A stretch of DNA of 64,000 nucleotides from CAILHX01 sp046155285 (GTDB lineage Bacteria > Pseudomonadota > Gammaproteobacteria > Burkholderiales > Methylophilaceae): positions 62,001-126,000 of the forward strand of contig JBJXEA010000026.1 of the NCBI GenBank assembly GCA_046155285.1, in the 5' to 3' direction. Position 1 is the first letter of the stretch; every line of letters begins with the position of its first letter. The notes beneath the pieces are model-generated. The model saw nothing but the letters and a program-made list of their open reading frames with translations. It ran no database searches and was not told where the DNA came from. A program made the position numbers and the translations under genes. Shown in pieces: positions 49,936 through 60,055 of the stretch.

Positions 49936-51105
49936 ATGACTAAAAAATTAAACCCTGAAACCCTAGCCGTCCGCGCTGGTAGCCAACATACAGAATTCGG
50001 CGAAAATTCCGAGGCGATGTTCCTCACCTCCAGCTTCGTGTTTGAAAGCGCCGCGCAAGCCGCGGCTCGCTTCGGCGGGCAAGAGCCGGGCAATATCTAC
50101 TCGCGCTTTACCAACCCCAGCGTCACCATGTTTGAGGATAAACTCGCCGCGCTGGAAGGCGCTGAGCGCTGTGTGGCCACGTCTAGCGGCATGTCGGCAA
50201 TATTGGCTTGCGTGATGGGCTTGTGCTCGGCTGGCGACCATGTGGTGGCCTCGCGCAGCATATTCGGCACCACGGTGCAGTTGTTCGGCAACATCCTCAA
50301 GCGCTGGGGTTTGGAGGTGACGTTCGTCTCGCTCACCAACCCTGACGAGTGGCAAGCAGCTATCAAGCCCAACACCAAATTATTATTTGTAGAAACGCCG
50401 TCCAACCCGCTCACCGAAGTGTGCGACATCGCCTTATTGGCGGATATTGCCCACAAATCTGACGTGTTGCTTGCCGTGGATAACTGCTTCTGCACCCCCG
50501 CGCTGCAAAAACCGCTGGAGCTGGGCGCGGACATCATCATCCACTCCGCCACCAAATACATAGACGGCCAAGGGCGCTGCCTGGGTGGCGCGGTGCTGGG
50601 CAAGAAGGATGTGCTGGAGCCGGTGTTCGGCTTTCTACGCACCGCCGGCCCCACCATGAGCGCTTTCAACGCCTGGGTTTTTTTGAAAGGCTTGGAAACG
50701 CTATTTGTCCGTATGGAAGCGCATTCCAAAAACGCGCTCGCTTTAGCCGAGTGGTTGCAGCAGCAACCGCAGATTGCCCGTGTCTATTACCCGGGGCTTA
50801 AATCGCACCCGCAATATGCTTTAGCCAAGCGCCAGCAAAAATCCGGCGGTGGCATCGTTTCCTTTGACCTCAAAGGCGGCAAGGACGCGGCTTGGAAGCT
50901 AATAGACAGCACTCAGTTACTGTCCATCACCGCCAATCTGGGCGATGCTAAAAGCACCATCACCCATCCCGCGACGACTACTCATAGCCGCATCACCGCA
51001 GAGGAGCGTAGAGCGGCAGGGATAGGTGATGGCCTGGTACGAATCGCGGTGGGTTTGGAACATGTGGATGACATCAAAGCGGACGTTTTGCGAGGGTTGA
51101 AATAG
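49936..51105 (+). CDS. metZ: O-succinylhomoserine sulfhydrylase
   Basis: A 389-aa PLP enzyme making homocysteine from O-succinylhomoserine and sulfide. The PLP Lys is in HSATKYIDGQGR, and the SRFTNPSVTMFE block and the GTLSPFNAW-like segment (TMSAFNAWVFLKGLETL) are typical. The purF-metZ order supports MetZ over cystathionine enzymes. No SAM riboswitch is evident upstream. Confidence 0.95.
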   Translation: MTKKLNPETLAVRAGSQHTEFGENSEAMFLTSSFVFESAAQAAARFGGQEPGNIYSRFTNPSVTMFEDKLAALEGAERCVATSSGMSAILACVMGLCSAGDHVVASRSIFGTTVQLFGNILKRWGLEVTFVSLTNPDEWQAAIKPNTKLLFVETPSNPLTEVCDIALLADIAHKSDVLLAVDNCFCTPALQKPLELGADIIIHSATKYIDGQGRCLGGAVLGKKDVLEPVFGFLRTAGPTMSAFNAWVFLKGLETLFVRMEAHSKNALALAEWLQQQPQIARVYYPGLKSHPQYALAKRQQKSGGGIVSFDLKGGKDAAWKLIDSTQLLSITANLGDAKSTITHPATTTHSRITAEERRAAGIGDGLVRIAVGLEHVDDIKADVLRGLK

Positions 51106-51346
51106 TTGCGTTATATGTAGCAGTTCAGACTTTAATCCGACAGTGACAAAGGCGGGAGGCGTGAATTATTGCGTGAGTTTTCGAGGGTGTTGAAAGAAGC
51201 AAAGAGTTTAGACCGCTGCAAGTTTTAGTGGGACAATGGCCACTATCGCTCAAAGCCTAGCAAGCGCCTTAAGGAATAGTTTTAGGTATAGAAATTAAAT
51301 TTAATAATTGTATATCAAGTAACTATGCGGTTTACAGCTATATTGA

Positions 51347-51431
51347 TGGTGCCCGGAAGAGGACTCGAACCTCCACACCCGAAGGCACACGGACCTGAAC
51401 CGTGCGCGTCTACCAATTCCGCCATCCGGGC
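51347..51431 (-). tRNA. tRNA-Leu (anticodon CAG)
   Basis: On the minus strand, an 85-base cloverleaf starts GCCCGGATGGCGG, has the anticodon loop with CAG, a long variable arm (typical of Leu tRNA), a GGTTCGAGTCC T-loop and ends GCACCA with encoded CCA. The acceptor stem GCCCGGA/TCCGGGC is perfect. The 240 bases between metZ and this tRNA hold no recognisable gene. Confidence 0.95.
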
Positions 51432-51492
51432 AAACCTAAATCAAATAACTGCGGTCGAACGAAGCCCGCGAATTCTATAGGAAAGACCAATT

Positions 51493-53751
51493 TTGTCAAC
51501 GAAAAAGAAACCTAGCAACAAAGCCAAACCGTTACATAAAGACGTAGCGCACAAGGATGCGCGTAAAGACCCGCATGCCAAGCGCGAGGCGGCGAAATAC
51601 GAAACGCCGCTACCCAGCCGTGAATTTATATTGGAGAAGATGGAAGAAGAAGGCGCTCCGGTTTCCATGGAGCGGCTTTACAAGCTGTTGGAGATACGCG
51701 AGGTAGACCGCGATATTTTTAATCGGCGTGTCAACGCGATGGAGCGCGAAGGGCAGGTGATGCGTAACCGTAAAGGTGCGCTGTGCATTGCAGAGAAGCT
51801 CAATCTGATTGCAGGCCGCGTGCAAGGTCACGCTGACGGTTTCGGCTTCTTGATTCCCGATGTGGGCGGTGAGGATTTATTCCTGTCGCCCAAGGAAATG
51901 TCGCAGGTGATGCACGGCGACCGTGCCATGGTGCGGCCTGGTGGGTTGGATAGGCGCGGTCGTCGCGAGGGCAAAGTGGTCGAGGTGCTGGAGCGCGTCA
52001 ACAAGCGCATTGTCGGGCGTTTGATACGCGAGCGCGGCGTGGTGTTGGTGGCGGCTGAAGATAAACGCATTAGCCATGACGTGTTGGTGCCGCCGGGCAT
52101 GGATATGAAAGCCCAAGCCGGACAGATTGTGATGGTAGAGCTGATTGAGCAGCCGTCCGCGCATGCCCAACCCATAGGCAAAGTGGTGGAGATTTTGGGC
52201 AACTACGCTGATCCAGGGATGGAGATTGAGATTGCGTTGCGTAAGCATAATCTGCCTTATCAGTTTCCGCCTGCTGCGGAGAAATTGGCTGAGAAATTCA
52301 ATCCTAAAGTCAGCATCGAGGACTATAAAGGCCGCGTGGATTTGCGCGAAATGTCTCTCATCACCATTGACGGTGAGACCGCTCGCGACTTTGACGATGC
52401 TGTGTTCTGTGAGCCGCAGGGCAGCGGTTGGAGACTGGTGGTAGCAATTGCCGATGTGAGTTTTTATGTGCGTCCAGGCGACGCGCTGGATAAAGAGGCT
52501 TACGATCGTGGCAATTCTGTGTATTTCCCACGTCGTGTAATTCCTATGTTACCGGAGGCGCTTTCCAACGGCCTTTGCTCGCTCAATCCAGAAGTGGAAC
52601 GCATGTGTATGGTGTGTGACATGCAGGTCGACGGCAAGGGCGACATCAAGCGCTACAAGTTTTATCCCTCAGTCATGCGCTCCAAAGCACGCATGACTTA
52701 CACCAAAGTTCAACAGATTCTGGCTGAGCCCAATGGTGCATTAGCCAAAGAGTATGAGTACATCAAGCCACACATCAAAAATCTCTATGCGCTATATCGC
52801 GTACTTGCCGAGTCGCGCGAGAAACGTGGGGCGATTGAGTTTGAAACCACAGAAACCCTGATGATATTTGATGATCAGGGCAAGATTGAGCGCATTGATC
52901 CGGTGGTCCGCAACGATGCGCACCGTTTGATTGAAGAGTGCATGTTGGCGGCTAACGTCTGTGCTTCGGATTTCCTCAAGGAAAATCAACATCCGGTGCT
53001 GTACCGCATCCACGCCGGGCCTACGCCGGAAAAGCTGGAAAAACTGCGCGACTTCATGAAGGAGTTTGGCTTCCAACTCACTGGCGGCGATGCGCCGCAT
53101 GCCAAGGATTATTGCAAGCTGTTGGCACGCATCAAAGGCCGCCCTGATGAGCAGCTATTACAAACCGTCCTGCTGCGATCCCTGCAACAAGCCGTTTACA
53201 GCCCGGATAACGTTGGCCATTTCGGTTTGGCGTATGAGAGCTATACCCACTTCACCTCGCCCATACGTCGTTACCCGGATTTGCTGGTGCATAGAGCCAT
53301 CAAAGCCACGCTGGAGAAGAAGAAATATGCCCCTGGCGATTGGTCTGCACTGGGTATGCATTGCTCCATGACTGAGCGCCGCGCCGACGATGCCACGCGC
53401 GATGTGCAGACTTGGCTCAAGTGCTATTACATGCAGGATAAAGTGGGCGAAAGCTTTGACGGCACGGTGAGTGCGGTCACCAGTTTTGGCCTGTTTGTGG
53501 CGCTAGATGGCATGTACATCGAAGGTCTGGTACATGTCACTGAGTTAGGCAACGACTACTTTCAGCACGACAACGTGCGTCACGTGATGATGGGCGAGCG
53601 CAGCGGCAAGGTTTTCCGTTTGGGCGACAGGCTGCACGTCAAAGTGGCGCGGGTGGACATGGAGACCAGCAAAATTGATTTTGTGCTGGATGATGGAAAT
53701 CTCGCGACAAAACAAGAGAAACCAAGCAAGCAAGGAAAATTAACACGATGA
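51493..53751 (+). CDS. rnr: Ribonuclease R
   Basis: A 752-aa 3'-5' exoribonuclease. Order: N-terminal winged-helix (about 35-105), two cold-shock OB folds, the RNB domain with Asp ligands in DGETARDFDDAVF and the HFTSPIRRYPDL block, and a C-terminal S1 domain ending in a basic tail. TTG 51493 is the first possible start (STKKKPSNK). It overlaps rlmB by 4 bases (ATGA). Confidence 0.95.
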   Translation: MSTKKKPSNKAKPLHKDVAHKDARKDPHAKREAAKYETPLPSREFILEKMEEEGAPVSMERLYKLLEIREVDRDIFNRRVNAMEREGQVMRNRKGALCIAEKLNLIAGRVQGHADGFGFLIPDVGGEDLFLSPKEMSQVMHGDRAMVRPGGLDRRGRREGKVVEVLERVNKRIVGRLIRERGVVLVAAEDKRISHDVLVPPGMDMKAQAGQIVMVELIEQPSAHAQPIGKVVEILGNYADPGMEIEIALRKHNLPYQFPPAAEKLAEKFNPKVSIEDYKGRVDLREMSLITIDGETARDFDDAVFCEPQGSGWRLVVAIADVSFYVRPGDALDKEAYDRGNSVYFPRRVIPMLPEALSNGLCSLNPEVERMCMVCDMQVDGKGDIKRYKFYPSVMRSKARMTYTKVQQILAEPNGALAKEYEYIKPHIKNLYALYRVLAESREKRGAIEFETTETLMIFDDQGKIERIDPVVRNDAHRLIEECMLAANVCASDFLKENQHPVLYRIHAGPTPEKLEKLRDFMKEFGFQLTGGDAPHAKDYCKLLARIKGRPDEQLLQTVLLRSLQQAVYSPDNVGHFGLAYESYTHFTSPIRRYPDLLVHRAIKATLEKKKYAPGDWSALGMHCSMTERRADDATRDVQTWLKCYYMQDKVGESFDGTVSAVTSFGLFVALDGMYIEGLVHVTELGNDYFQHDNVRHVMMGERSGKVFRLGDRLHVKVARVDMETSKIDFVLDDGNLATKQEKPSKQGKLTR

Positions 53752-54497
53752 GCGGGGCTCACATTATTTACGGCTTTCACGCAGTGTTAAGCCGCATGCG
53801 CCAAAACGCTAGAAGCATACAAGAGCTTTCCATAGACAAAGACCGCGTAGACCCGCGCATGAAGGATTTGCTGAGCTTGGCGCAGGAAAACAATGTGCGC
53901 GTGATGCAGATTGACCGCGCTAGGCTGGATGGCATGGCTGCCCACGGCCGCCATCAGGGCGTGGTGGCGAAGGTGGTGGATACGCCAATTCCCTATTTGG
54001 ACATACACGATGTGCTGGAATCGCTCAAAGAGCCGCCGTTTTTGCTGATTTTGGACGGCGTGGAAGACCCGCACAATTTGGGCGCTTGTTTGCGTGTGGC
54101 GGATGCGATGGGAGTACATGCCGTTATCGCGCCCAAAGACCGCGCCGCTGGGCTGAACGCCACGGTGCGCAAAGTGGCTTGTGGCGCGGCAGAGAGCGTG
54201 CCGTTCATCGCCGTCACCAATCTGGCACGCACCATGCGCGAATTGCAAGAAGCCGGTGTGTGGCTGGTGGGTGCGGCCATGGAAGCCGAGCATGATTTGT
54301 TCAGTGCCAAGTTGGAAGGCGCACTGGCGCTGGTGCTAGGGGCAGAAGGCACGGGGCTGCGCCGCTTGACGTTGGAAACCTGCGATGCGCTGGTGAAAAT
54401 CCCCATGCTGGGCAGCGTGGAAAGCCTGAATGTGTCTGTCGCCAGCGGGATTTGTCTGTATGAGGCAAGGCGGCAGCGGCAGTTGGTAAAGGGTTGA
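53748..54497 (+). CDS. rlmB: 23S rRNA (guanosine(2251)-2'-O)-methyltransferase
   Basis: A 249-aa SpoU-family knot methyltransferase. Motif 1 is LDGVEDPHNLGACLRVAD, motif 2 LGAEGTGLRRLTLETCD, motif 3 SVESLNVSVASG. The rnr-rlmB order is conserved in proteobacteria. Confidence 0.95.
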   Translation: MSGAHIIYGFHAVLSRMRQNARSIQELSIDKDRVDPRMKDLLSLAQENNVRVMQIDRARLDGMAAHGRHQGVVAKVVDTPIPYLDIHDVLESLKEPPFLLILDGVEDPHNLGACLRVADAMGVHAVIAPKDRAAGLNATVRKVACGAAESVPFIAVTNLARTMRELQEAGVWLVGAAMEAEHDLFSAKLEGALALVLGAEGTGLRRLTLETCDALVKIPMLGSVESLNVSVASGICLYEARRQRQLVKG

Positions 54498-54569
54498 TTC
54501 AGCTTTATTTCAAGCTCTTAAAATGGTATTCTCTCGCGCTTTCATAAACTTAAACTTTTGGAGTTACAC

Positions 54570-54977
54570 ATGGCTGTCGAACGCACCCTTTCTATTATCA
54601 AACCTGATGCAGTGGCTAAGAATGTCATCGGCAAAATTTATTCCCGTTTTGAAACCAACGGCCTGAAAATCGTCGCGGCCAGAATGGCGCAGTTGTCGCA
54701 AGCCGAGGCTGAAGGCTTCTACGCGGTGCACAAAGAACGTCCTTTCTTTGCCGATTTGGTCAAGTTCATGATTTCTGGCCCAGTGATGATACAAGCGCTG
54801 GAAGGCGAAAATGCAGTGGCGAAGAACCGCGAGCTGATGGGCGCTACCAATCCTAAAGAAGCAGCTGCTGGCACGATTCGCGCTGACTTCGCCGAAAGCA
54901 TAGACGCGAATGCGGTACACGGTTCCGATTCTGCGGAAAATGCGGCGATTGAAATTGCCTACTTTTTTGGCAAATAA
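54570..54977 (+). CDS. ndk: Nucleoside diphosphate kinase
   Basis: A 135-aa enzyme balancing nucleoside triphosphates. The phospho-His is in NAVHGSDSAENA, and the opening MAVERTLSIIKPDAV is typical. ATG 54570 with GGAG 10 bases upstream is the start; the frame extends back to 54558 without merit. It precedes rlmN, from which it is separated by a REP-like repeat. Confidence 0.96.
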   Translation: MAVERTLSIIKPDAVAKNVIGKIYSRFETNGLKIVAARMAQLSQAEAEGFYAVHKERPFFADLVKFMISGPVMIQALEGENAVAKNRELMGATNPKEAAAGTIRADFAESIDANAVHGSDSAENAAIEIAYFFGK

Positions 54978-55022
54978 TTCTTAATTTGAGTCGCGCGTTT
55001 ATCATGAATGATGCTCTGGTTA

Positions 55023-55082
55023 CCCTCACCCTCCTTCGACAAGCTCAGGACAGGCCAAGCCTCTCCCAGAGGGCGAGGGGAA
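55023..55082. repeat. REP-like element between ndk and rlmN
   Basis: Contains a CCCTCACCCTC...GAGGGCGAGGGG inverted pair with an inner CTTCGACAAGCTCAGGACAGG segment, a dispersed repeat type common in proteobacterial spacers. Confidence 0.6.
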
Positions 55083-55110
55083 CGCAGCATCGCTACGCGA
55101 TAATCGTTTG

Positions 55111-56220
55111 ATGACCGTCAACCTGCTCGATTTCGATCAACCTCAACTCGCACAATACTTTACCGAGCAAGGCGAGAAGCCTTTCCGCGCCAAGCAGTTG
55201 TTGCGCTGGATGCATCAGCATGGGATGAGCGATTTTGAGCAGATGACGGACATTGCTAGACCGTTGCGCGAAAAGTTGGCGGCAACGACTGAAATCCGCC
55301 CACCTGAAGTTAAATTGGAGCAGATTTCCGACGACGGTACGCGCAAGTGGTTAATAGAAGCGGGTGGTGGCAACGGTATCGAAACGGTGTTCATCCCCGA
55401 AGATGCACGCGGCACGCTGTGTATTTCATCACAAGTGGGTTGTGCGCTGGAATGCACGTTTTGCTCGACCGGTAGGCAAGGCTTTAATCGTAACCTGACA
55501 GTGGCTGAAATTATCGGCCAGTTGTGGGTGGCAAACAAGGCGCTCGGACGTGACCCCAAAGGAGATCGCATCATCAGCAACGTTGTGATGATGGGTATGG
55601 GTGAGCCGCTGGCGAATTTTGATAATGTGGTGACTGCGCTCAATATCATGTTGGATGACTCGGCCTATGGACTTTCGCGTCGTCGTGTGACGGTTTCAAC
55701 TTCTGGCTTGGTTCCGGCGATGGATAGACTTCGTGACGAATGTCCGGTGGCGCTGGCAGTTAGTTTGCATTCACCTAACGATAAGTTGCGCGACGAAATT
55801 GTGCCTATCAACAAGAAATATCCGCTTAAAGAGTTAATGGCGGCTTGTGTGCGCTATCTGGAAAAAGCGCCGCGTGATTTTGTGACCTTTGAATATGTGA
55901 TGCTGGACGGCGTGAATGACAAGCTGCAACACGCACAAGAGCTGTTGACGCTGGTGCAAGACGTGCCATGCAAGTTTAATTTAATTCCATTTAATCCTTT
56001 TCCTGATAGCGGCTACAAAACGTCTCGCAGTGACAACATCCGCCGTTTTAGGGATGTGTTGATGCAGGCAGGGCATATCGTCACCACCCGCAAAACGCGC
56101 GGCGATGACATTGACGCCGCATGTGGCCAATTGGCGGGGCAGGTGCAGGATAAAACCAAGCGTGTTGAAAAGCGTCAAGCGGTGGTCATTCATCGCAGAC
56201 AACACGAAGCTGTGATATAA
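55111..56220 (+). CDS. rlmN: 23S rRNA/tRNA adenine-C2 methyltransferase
   Basis: A 369-aa radical SAM enzyme. The cluster motif CX3CX2C is CALECTFC; the second catalytic cysteine lies in the RGDDIDAACGQL block. ATG 55111 is the start; a TTG immediately before it only extends the frame by one codon. RlmN acts on 23S A2503 and some tRNAs, and is followed by rodZ. Confidence 0.95.
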   Translation: MTVNLLDFDQPQLAQYFTEQGEKPFRAKQLLRWMHQHGMSDFEQMTDIARPLREKLAATTEIRPPEVKLEQISDDGTRKWLIEAGGGNGIETVFIPEDARGTLCISSQVGCALECTFCSTGRQGFNRNLTVAEIIGQLWVANKALGRDPKGDRIISNVVMMGMGEPLANFDNVVTALNIMLDDSAYGLSRRRVTVSTSGLVPAMDRLRDECPVALAVSLHSPNDKLRDEIVPINKKYPLKELMAACVRYLEKAPRDFVTFEYVMLDGVNDKLQHAQELLTLVQDVPCKFNLIPFNPFPDSGYKTSRSDNIRRFRDVLMQAGHIVTTRKTRGDDIDAACGQLAGQVQDKTKRVEKRQAVVIHRRQHEAVI

Positions 56221-56228
56221 ATTACCCT

Positions 56229-57041
56229 ATGAGCGACGAGACCCCCGATAGCGAAATATCTAACACAGCAGCGTCAGCGCTAGGTGGGGTTCTGCGTGCT
56301 GCTCGTGAAAGCGTGGGGCTGAGCGTAGAAGAGGTCGCCCAGCAGTTGCGAATGAGCGCACATCAAGTCAAGGCGCTTGAGGAAGATAACTTAATCGTGC
56401 TGTCTTCCCCAGCCTTTGTGCGCGGCTTTATCCGCAATTACGCACGTTTACTGAAAGTGCCTGCCGAGCCTTTGATTGCGGCGTATAAGGCCATGCAGCC
56501 AGAGGATAACGCCAGCGTTGCGATAGGCTTGAAATCTGAAAATATCGCCATTGTGAATACTTCGCGCAGGACGATGCTGATGTATTTGCTAGCCTCATTA
56601 TTGGTGGTGGTGGGAGGGATTTCCTGGTGGGCTTATCAAGATTGGCGTGAAAGTAAACCTTCTGCTCCGGTGGCTGCGGTCAAGCCTTTAGTGAAGGCGC
56701 AAGAAGCTGAACCAACGCCACCCCCAATGCTAGAACCCATTGTGCAAATGCCTGCGGTAGTGCCTGATCCGACTCCAGTAGCCGCTCCAGAGGTGGTTGT
56801 TGCCCAAGATGACATTCGTTTGACTTTCACCGAACAAACTTGGGTGAGCATCACTGATAGCACAGGCAAAGAGGTATTCAACAAGACCAAGCCTGCGGAA
56901 ACCGAAGATTTTGCTAATGGCACGCCGCCGTTTAACGTGGTGGTGGGCAACGCTGTTGGTGTGCTGGTGTTTTATAAAGGCAAACCGTTTGATATTTACC
57001 CTTATACCAAGGCCAATGTGGCTAGGTTTACACTGGAATAA
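56229..57041 (+). CDS. rodZ: RodZ-like cytoskeleton protein
   Basis: A 270-aa protein with an N-terminal Xre-type HTH domain (about 18-82, LRAARESVGLSVEEVAQQLRM), a transmembrane helix (about 115-137), a Pro-rich periplasmic linker, and a C-terminal DUF4115 domain (about 196-270, DIRLTFTEQTWVSITDSTGK). RodZ couples MreB to the wall machinery. It lies between rlmN and ispG, as usual. Confidence 0.9.
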   Translation: MSDETPDSEISNTAASALGGVLRAARESVGLSVEEVAQQLRMSAHQVKALEEDNLIVLSSPAFVRGFIRNYARLLKVPAEPLIAAYKAMQPEDNASVAIGLKSENIAIVNTSRRTMLMYLLASLLVVVGGISWWAYQDWRESKPSAPVAAVKPLVKAQEAEPTPPPMLEPIVQMPAVVPDPTPVAAPEVVVAQDDIRLTFTEQTWVSITDSTGKEVFNKTKPAETEDFANGTPPFNVVVGNAVGVLVFYKGKPFDIYPYTKANVARFTLE

Positions 57042-57049
57042 AGCAAGTC

Positions 57050-58330
57050 ATGACTACTCAATTTTCTTCTTTCCCCCGTCGCCACTCGCAAGCGATGGTG
57101 GTTGACCATGTGACAATAGGCGGCGCTGCACCGGTGGTGGTGCAGTCCATGACCAACACCGATACCGCTGATGCAGCATCTACGGTGCAACAGGTTTATG
57201 AGCTATGGCAAGCAGGCTCTGAGTTGGTGCGGATTACCGTCAACTCGCCCGAAGCCGCGGCGCAAGTGGCAACTATTCGTCAGCAATTGAATGCGATGGG
57301 CTGCAACGTGCCGCTGATAGGCGATTTTCACTATAACGGCCACAAATTATTGGCGCAGTATCCTGACTGCGCGCAGGCATTATCTAAATATCGCATCAAC
57401 CCCGGCAACGTGGGCAAGGGCTCCAAGCGCGACGAACAGTTCGCCTCCATGATAGAAACCGCTATTCGCTACGGCAAGCCGATACGCATTGGCGTGAATT
57501 GGGGCAGTTTGGATCAAGCCAAGATGGCACGTATGATGGACGAAAACGGTCAAAAAGCAGAGCCGCTGTCCGCCGAAGCCTTGATGCGCGAAGCGCTGAT
57601 TCAATCTGCACTGGAAAGCGCCGCACAAGCTGAGGCGCTAGGGTTACCGTCCAATCGCATGACCATCTCCTGCAAAGTCAGCAATGTGCAGGATTTGATT
57701 TTGGTCTACCGCGAATTGGCGCAGCGCTGCACCTATCCGCTGCATTTAGGTTTGACCGAAGCCGGTATGGGTTCCAAGGGTATCGTGGCCTCCAGTGCCG
57801 CACTGGCGGTGCTGCTGCACGAAGGTATAGGCGACACCATCCGCATTTCTCTGACACCAGAACCCGGTGAGTCGCGCACCAAAGAAGTTATCGTTGCGCA
57901 GGAGTTGCTGCAAACCATGGGTATACGTTCGTTCACGCCGCTGGTGACGGCTTGTCCAGGTTGCGGACGCACCACTTCAACATTTTTCCAAGAGTTGGCG
58001 CAGAAGATACAAAGCTATTTGCGTGAGCAGATGCCGGTATGGGCAAAGAGTTATCCCGGCGTAGAAACCATGAGCGTGGCGGTGATGGGCTGTGTGGTGA
58101 ACGGACCCGGAGAATCGAAAATGGCTAATATCGGCATCAGCTTGCCGGGAACGGGCGAAGTGCCTGTGGCGCCAGTGTTTGTGGATGGTGCCAAGACAGT
58201 GACTTTGAAGGGTGACGCCATTGCCGAGGAGTTTCAGGCGATTGTGGAAGATTACGTGCAAACTAACTATGTTGAAGGTGGCAAGCTGCGACGGACTAAC
58301 AAAGTCATTCCCATACAAATAGCTGCATAA
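57050..58330 (+). CDS. ispG: 4-hydroxy-3-methylbut-2-enyl diphosphate synthase
   Basis: A 426-aa [4Fe-4S] enzyme of the MEP isoprenoid pathway. Markers are VVVQSMTNTDTAD at the N-terminus, the cluster ligands in TACPGCGRT, and VAVMGCVVNGPGES. Its usual partner hisS is not present downstream; a terminator and the convergent peroxiredoxin gene follow instead. Confidence 0.96.
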   Translation: MTTQFSSFPRRHSQAMVVDHVTIGGAAPVVVQSMTNTDTADAASTVQQVYELWQAGSELVRITVNSPEAAAQVATIRQQLNAMGCNVPLIGDFHYNGHKLLAQYPDCAQALSKYRINPGNVGKGSKRDEQFASMIETAIRYGKPIRIGVNWGSLDQAKMARMMDENGQKAEPLSAEALMREALIQSALESAAQAEALGLPSNRMTISCKVSNVQDLILVYRELAQRCTYPLHLGLTEAGMGSKGIVASSAALAVLLHEGIGDTIRISLTPEPGESRTKEVIVAQELLQTMGIRSFTPLVTACPGCGRTTSTFFQELAQKIQSYLREQMPVWAKSYPGVETMSVAVMGCVVNGPGESKMANIGISLPGTGEVPVAPVFVDGAKTVTLKGDAIAEEFQAIVEDYVQTNYVEGGKLRRTNKVIPIQIAA

Positions 58331-58362
58331 GAAAAGAGGCCTGCATCGCAGGCCTCTTTTTA
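58331..58362. terminator. Bidirectional terminator between ispG and peroxiredoxin gene
   Basis: A perfect stem AAAAGAGGCCTGC/GCAGGCCTCTTTT with T tracts on both strands, between convergent genes. Confidence 0.88.
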
Positions 58363-58398
58363 CTTCCCTCCCCTTCAAGGGGGGAGTATCCAGTTTTT

Positions 58399-58902
58399 TT
58401 ACAGCTTAGCCAAAATGGATTCCGCGTTAGAAACCTCAAATCCGCCCGTTTCCACGGCTACATGCTCTACTTTGCCGTCATTCACAATCATGGCAAAGCG
58501 TTGGCAGCGCATGCCCATGCCCTTGGCGATCAGGTCAAATTCCAGTCCGAGCGCTTTGGCATAATCGGCGCTGCCGTCGGCCATCATGCGTACTTTGCCA
58601 GTGGCATTGAGGTGGCGACCCCATTCTGCCATGACAAAACCGTCGTTGACCGCCATGCACCAGATTTCGTCTACGCCCTTGGCTTTGAGTTTGTCGTAAT
58701 TGGCGATGTAGCCAGGTACGTGTTGCGCCGAGCATAGCGGGGTGAACGCGCCAGGCAAGCCAAAAATCACAATCTTTTTGCCTTTCACCAAATCCGCCAC
58801 GGCGTGCGCTTGTGGTTTGAGTGGGCAGCTGGTAGAGGAATCGAATTCGGTACTTTCGTAGAGGGTGCCTGCGGGTAACATTTGGCCTGCTTGTATGGTC
58901 AT
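58399..58902 (-). CDS. Prx5-type peroxiredoxin
   Basis: A 167-aa thiol peroxidase; the peroxidatic Cys57 is in PGAFTPLCSAQHVPGY, the Prx5 pattern, and the active-site Arg lies in the C-terminal half. It reduces hydroperoxides using glutaredoxin, thioredoxin or glutathione. It has a single-gene transcript ending at the terminator shared with ispG. Confidence 0.92.
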   Translation of the reverse strand: MTIQAGQMLPAGTLYESTEFDSSTSCPLKPQAHAVADLVKGKKIVIFGLPGAFTPLCSAQHVPGYIANYDKLKAKGVDEIWCMAVNDGFVMAEWGRHLNATGKVRMMADGSADYAKALGLEFDLIAKGMGMRCQRFAMIVNDGKVEHVAVETGGFEVSNAESILAKL

Positions 58903-58994
58903 GGTGATCTCCTTGGAATGAGGTTAAAAGAATAGGTTAAAATCAAAGGGGAAGAATTGCATAAGCCCTACGGAATGTCAAAAGGAAACTACAC

Positions 58995-60002
58995 ATGAGC
59001 AACACTAAACTTCGTTGGGGAATTTTGGGCGCGGCGCGGGTCAATGAACGCTTGTTACCGGCGATATTGGAAGCGCCTAATTCCGAGTTGGTCGCCATCG
59101 CCAGCCGCCGCGCTGGTGCTGCTGCCGAGACGCTGGCCAAGTACGCGCCGTGCTACCCCAACATTCAATGTCACGATGACTTGGACGCGTTGCTGAATGA
59201 CGACAGCATTCAGGCCGTGTATTTGCCTATGGCCAATCACGAGCACGCCGAATGGGCGCTCAAGGCCATCCAGCGCGGCAAGCACGTGTTGATAGAAAAA
59301 CCTATGGCGCTGAGTGTGGCGGATATTGAAGCCATCGAGGCCGCCGCCAACAAGCACAAAGTTAAGGTGATGGAAGGCTTTATGTACCGTTTTCACCCGC
59401 AACACGCCAGAATCAAGGAAATCGTGGATTCCGGCTTGATAGGCGATGTCAAAGCTGTTCGTGCCAGCTATTCTTTCATGATGCGTCCGGCGCGTATGTA
59501 TCGCCTAGCTAACGACCCCAGTATGGGTGGTGGCGCGATGTGGGACATTGGGCCATACGCCATCCATTCTTTGCGCTGGTGCTTTGGCAGCGAGCCGGTT
59601 TCTGTGGTTGCCACCGCCAAGACTGTGGAAAGTGGCGCAGATAGCGTGATGAGTGGGGTGTTTGATTTCGGCGCGGGTAAGCTCGGACACTTTGACATCA
59701 GCTTTGAGCGCTCGCGCAAATCAGAATATGAAATCATTGGCACCAAAGGCTGGGTCAAGTGCAACGCCGCTTGGCAGCTGCCGGGCGACGTGCCGGTGAT
59801 TACTTGGTGGACAGAGGCCGGACAACAATGCGAAGAGCGCTACCCGGCCGCCAATCACTTCAATTTAGAAATTGAGCATTTCAGCGATTGTGTGCTGAAT
59901 GGCAAAGCGCCGTTGCTGAGTTTTGAGGATGCGAAGGCCAACTGTCGTGCCATTAATGCCGCGTTGCAAGCGGCGGAGCAGGGCAAGCGCATCGCCATAT
60001 AA
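58995..60002 (+). CDS. Gfo/Idh/MocA family oxidoreductase
   Basis: A 335-aa NAD(P)-dependent oxidoreductase. The N-terminal Rossmann motif (LGILGAARVNE-type) and the EKPMALS loop with the catalytic Lys are present, and the C-domain carries the conserved DIGPYAIHSLRW. The substrate, usually a sugar or inositol derivative, cannot be named. A cupin gene follows 53 bases later. Confidence 0.88.
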   Translation: MSNTKLRWGILGAARVNERLLPAILEAPNSELVAIASRRAGAAAETLAKYAPCYPNIQCHDDLDALLNDDSIQAVYLPMANHEHAEWALKAIQRGKHVLIEKPMALSVADIEAIEAAANKHKVKVMEGFMYRFHPQHARIKEIVDSGLIGDVKAVRASYSFMMRPARMYRLANDPSMGGGAMWDIGPYAIHSLRWCFGSEPVSVVATAKTVESGADSVMSGVFDFGAGKLGHFDISFERSRKSEYEIIGTKGWVKCNAAWQLPGDVPVITWWTEAGQQCEERYPAANHFNLEIEHFSDCVLNGKAPLLSFEDAKANCRAINAALQAAEQGKRIAI

Positions 60003-60055
60003 AGATGTTAAAATTCGCCTCCCTCAAATTTGAGTAATTTTTACAGGACAAAATC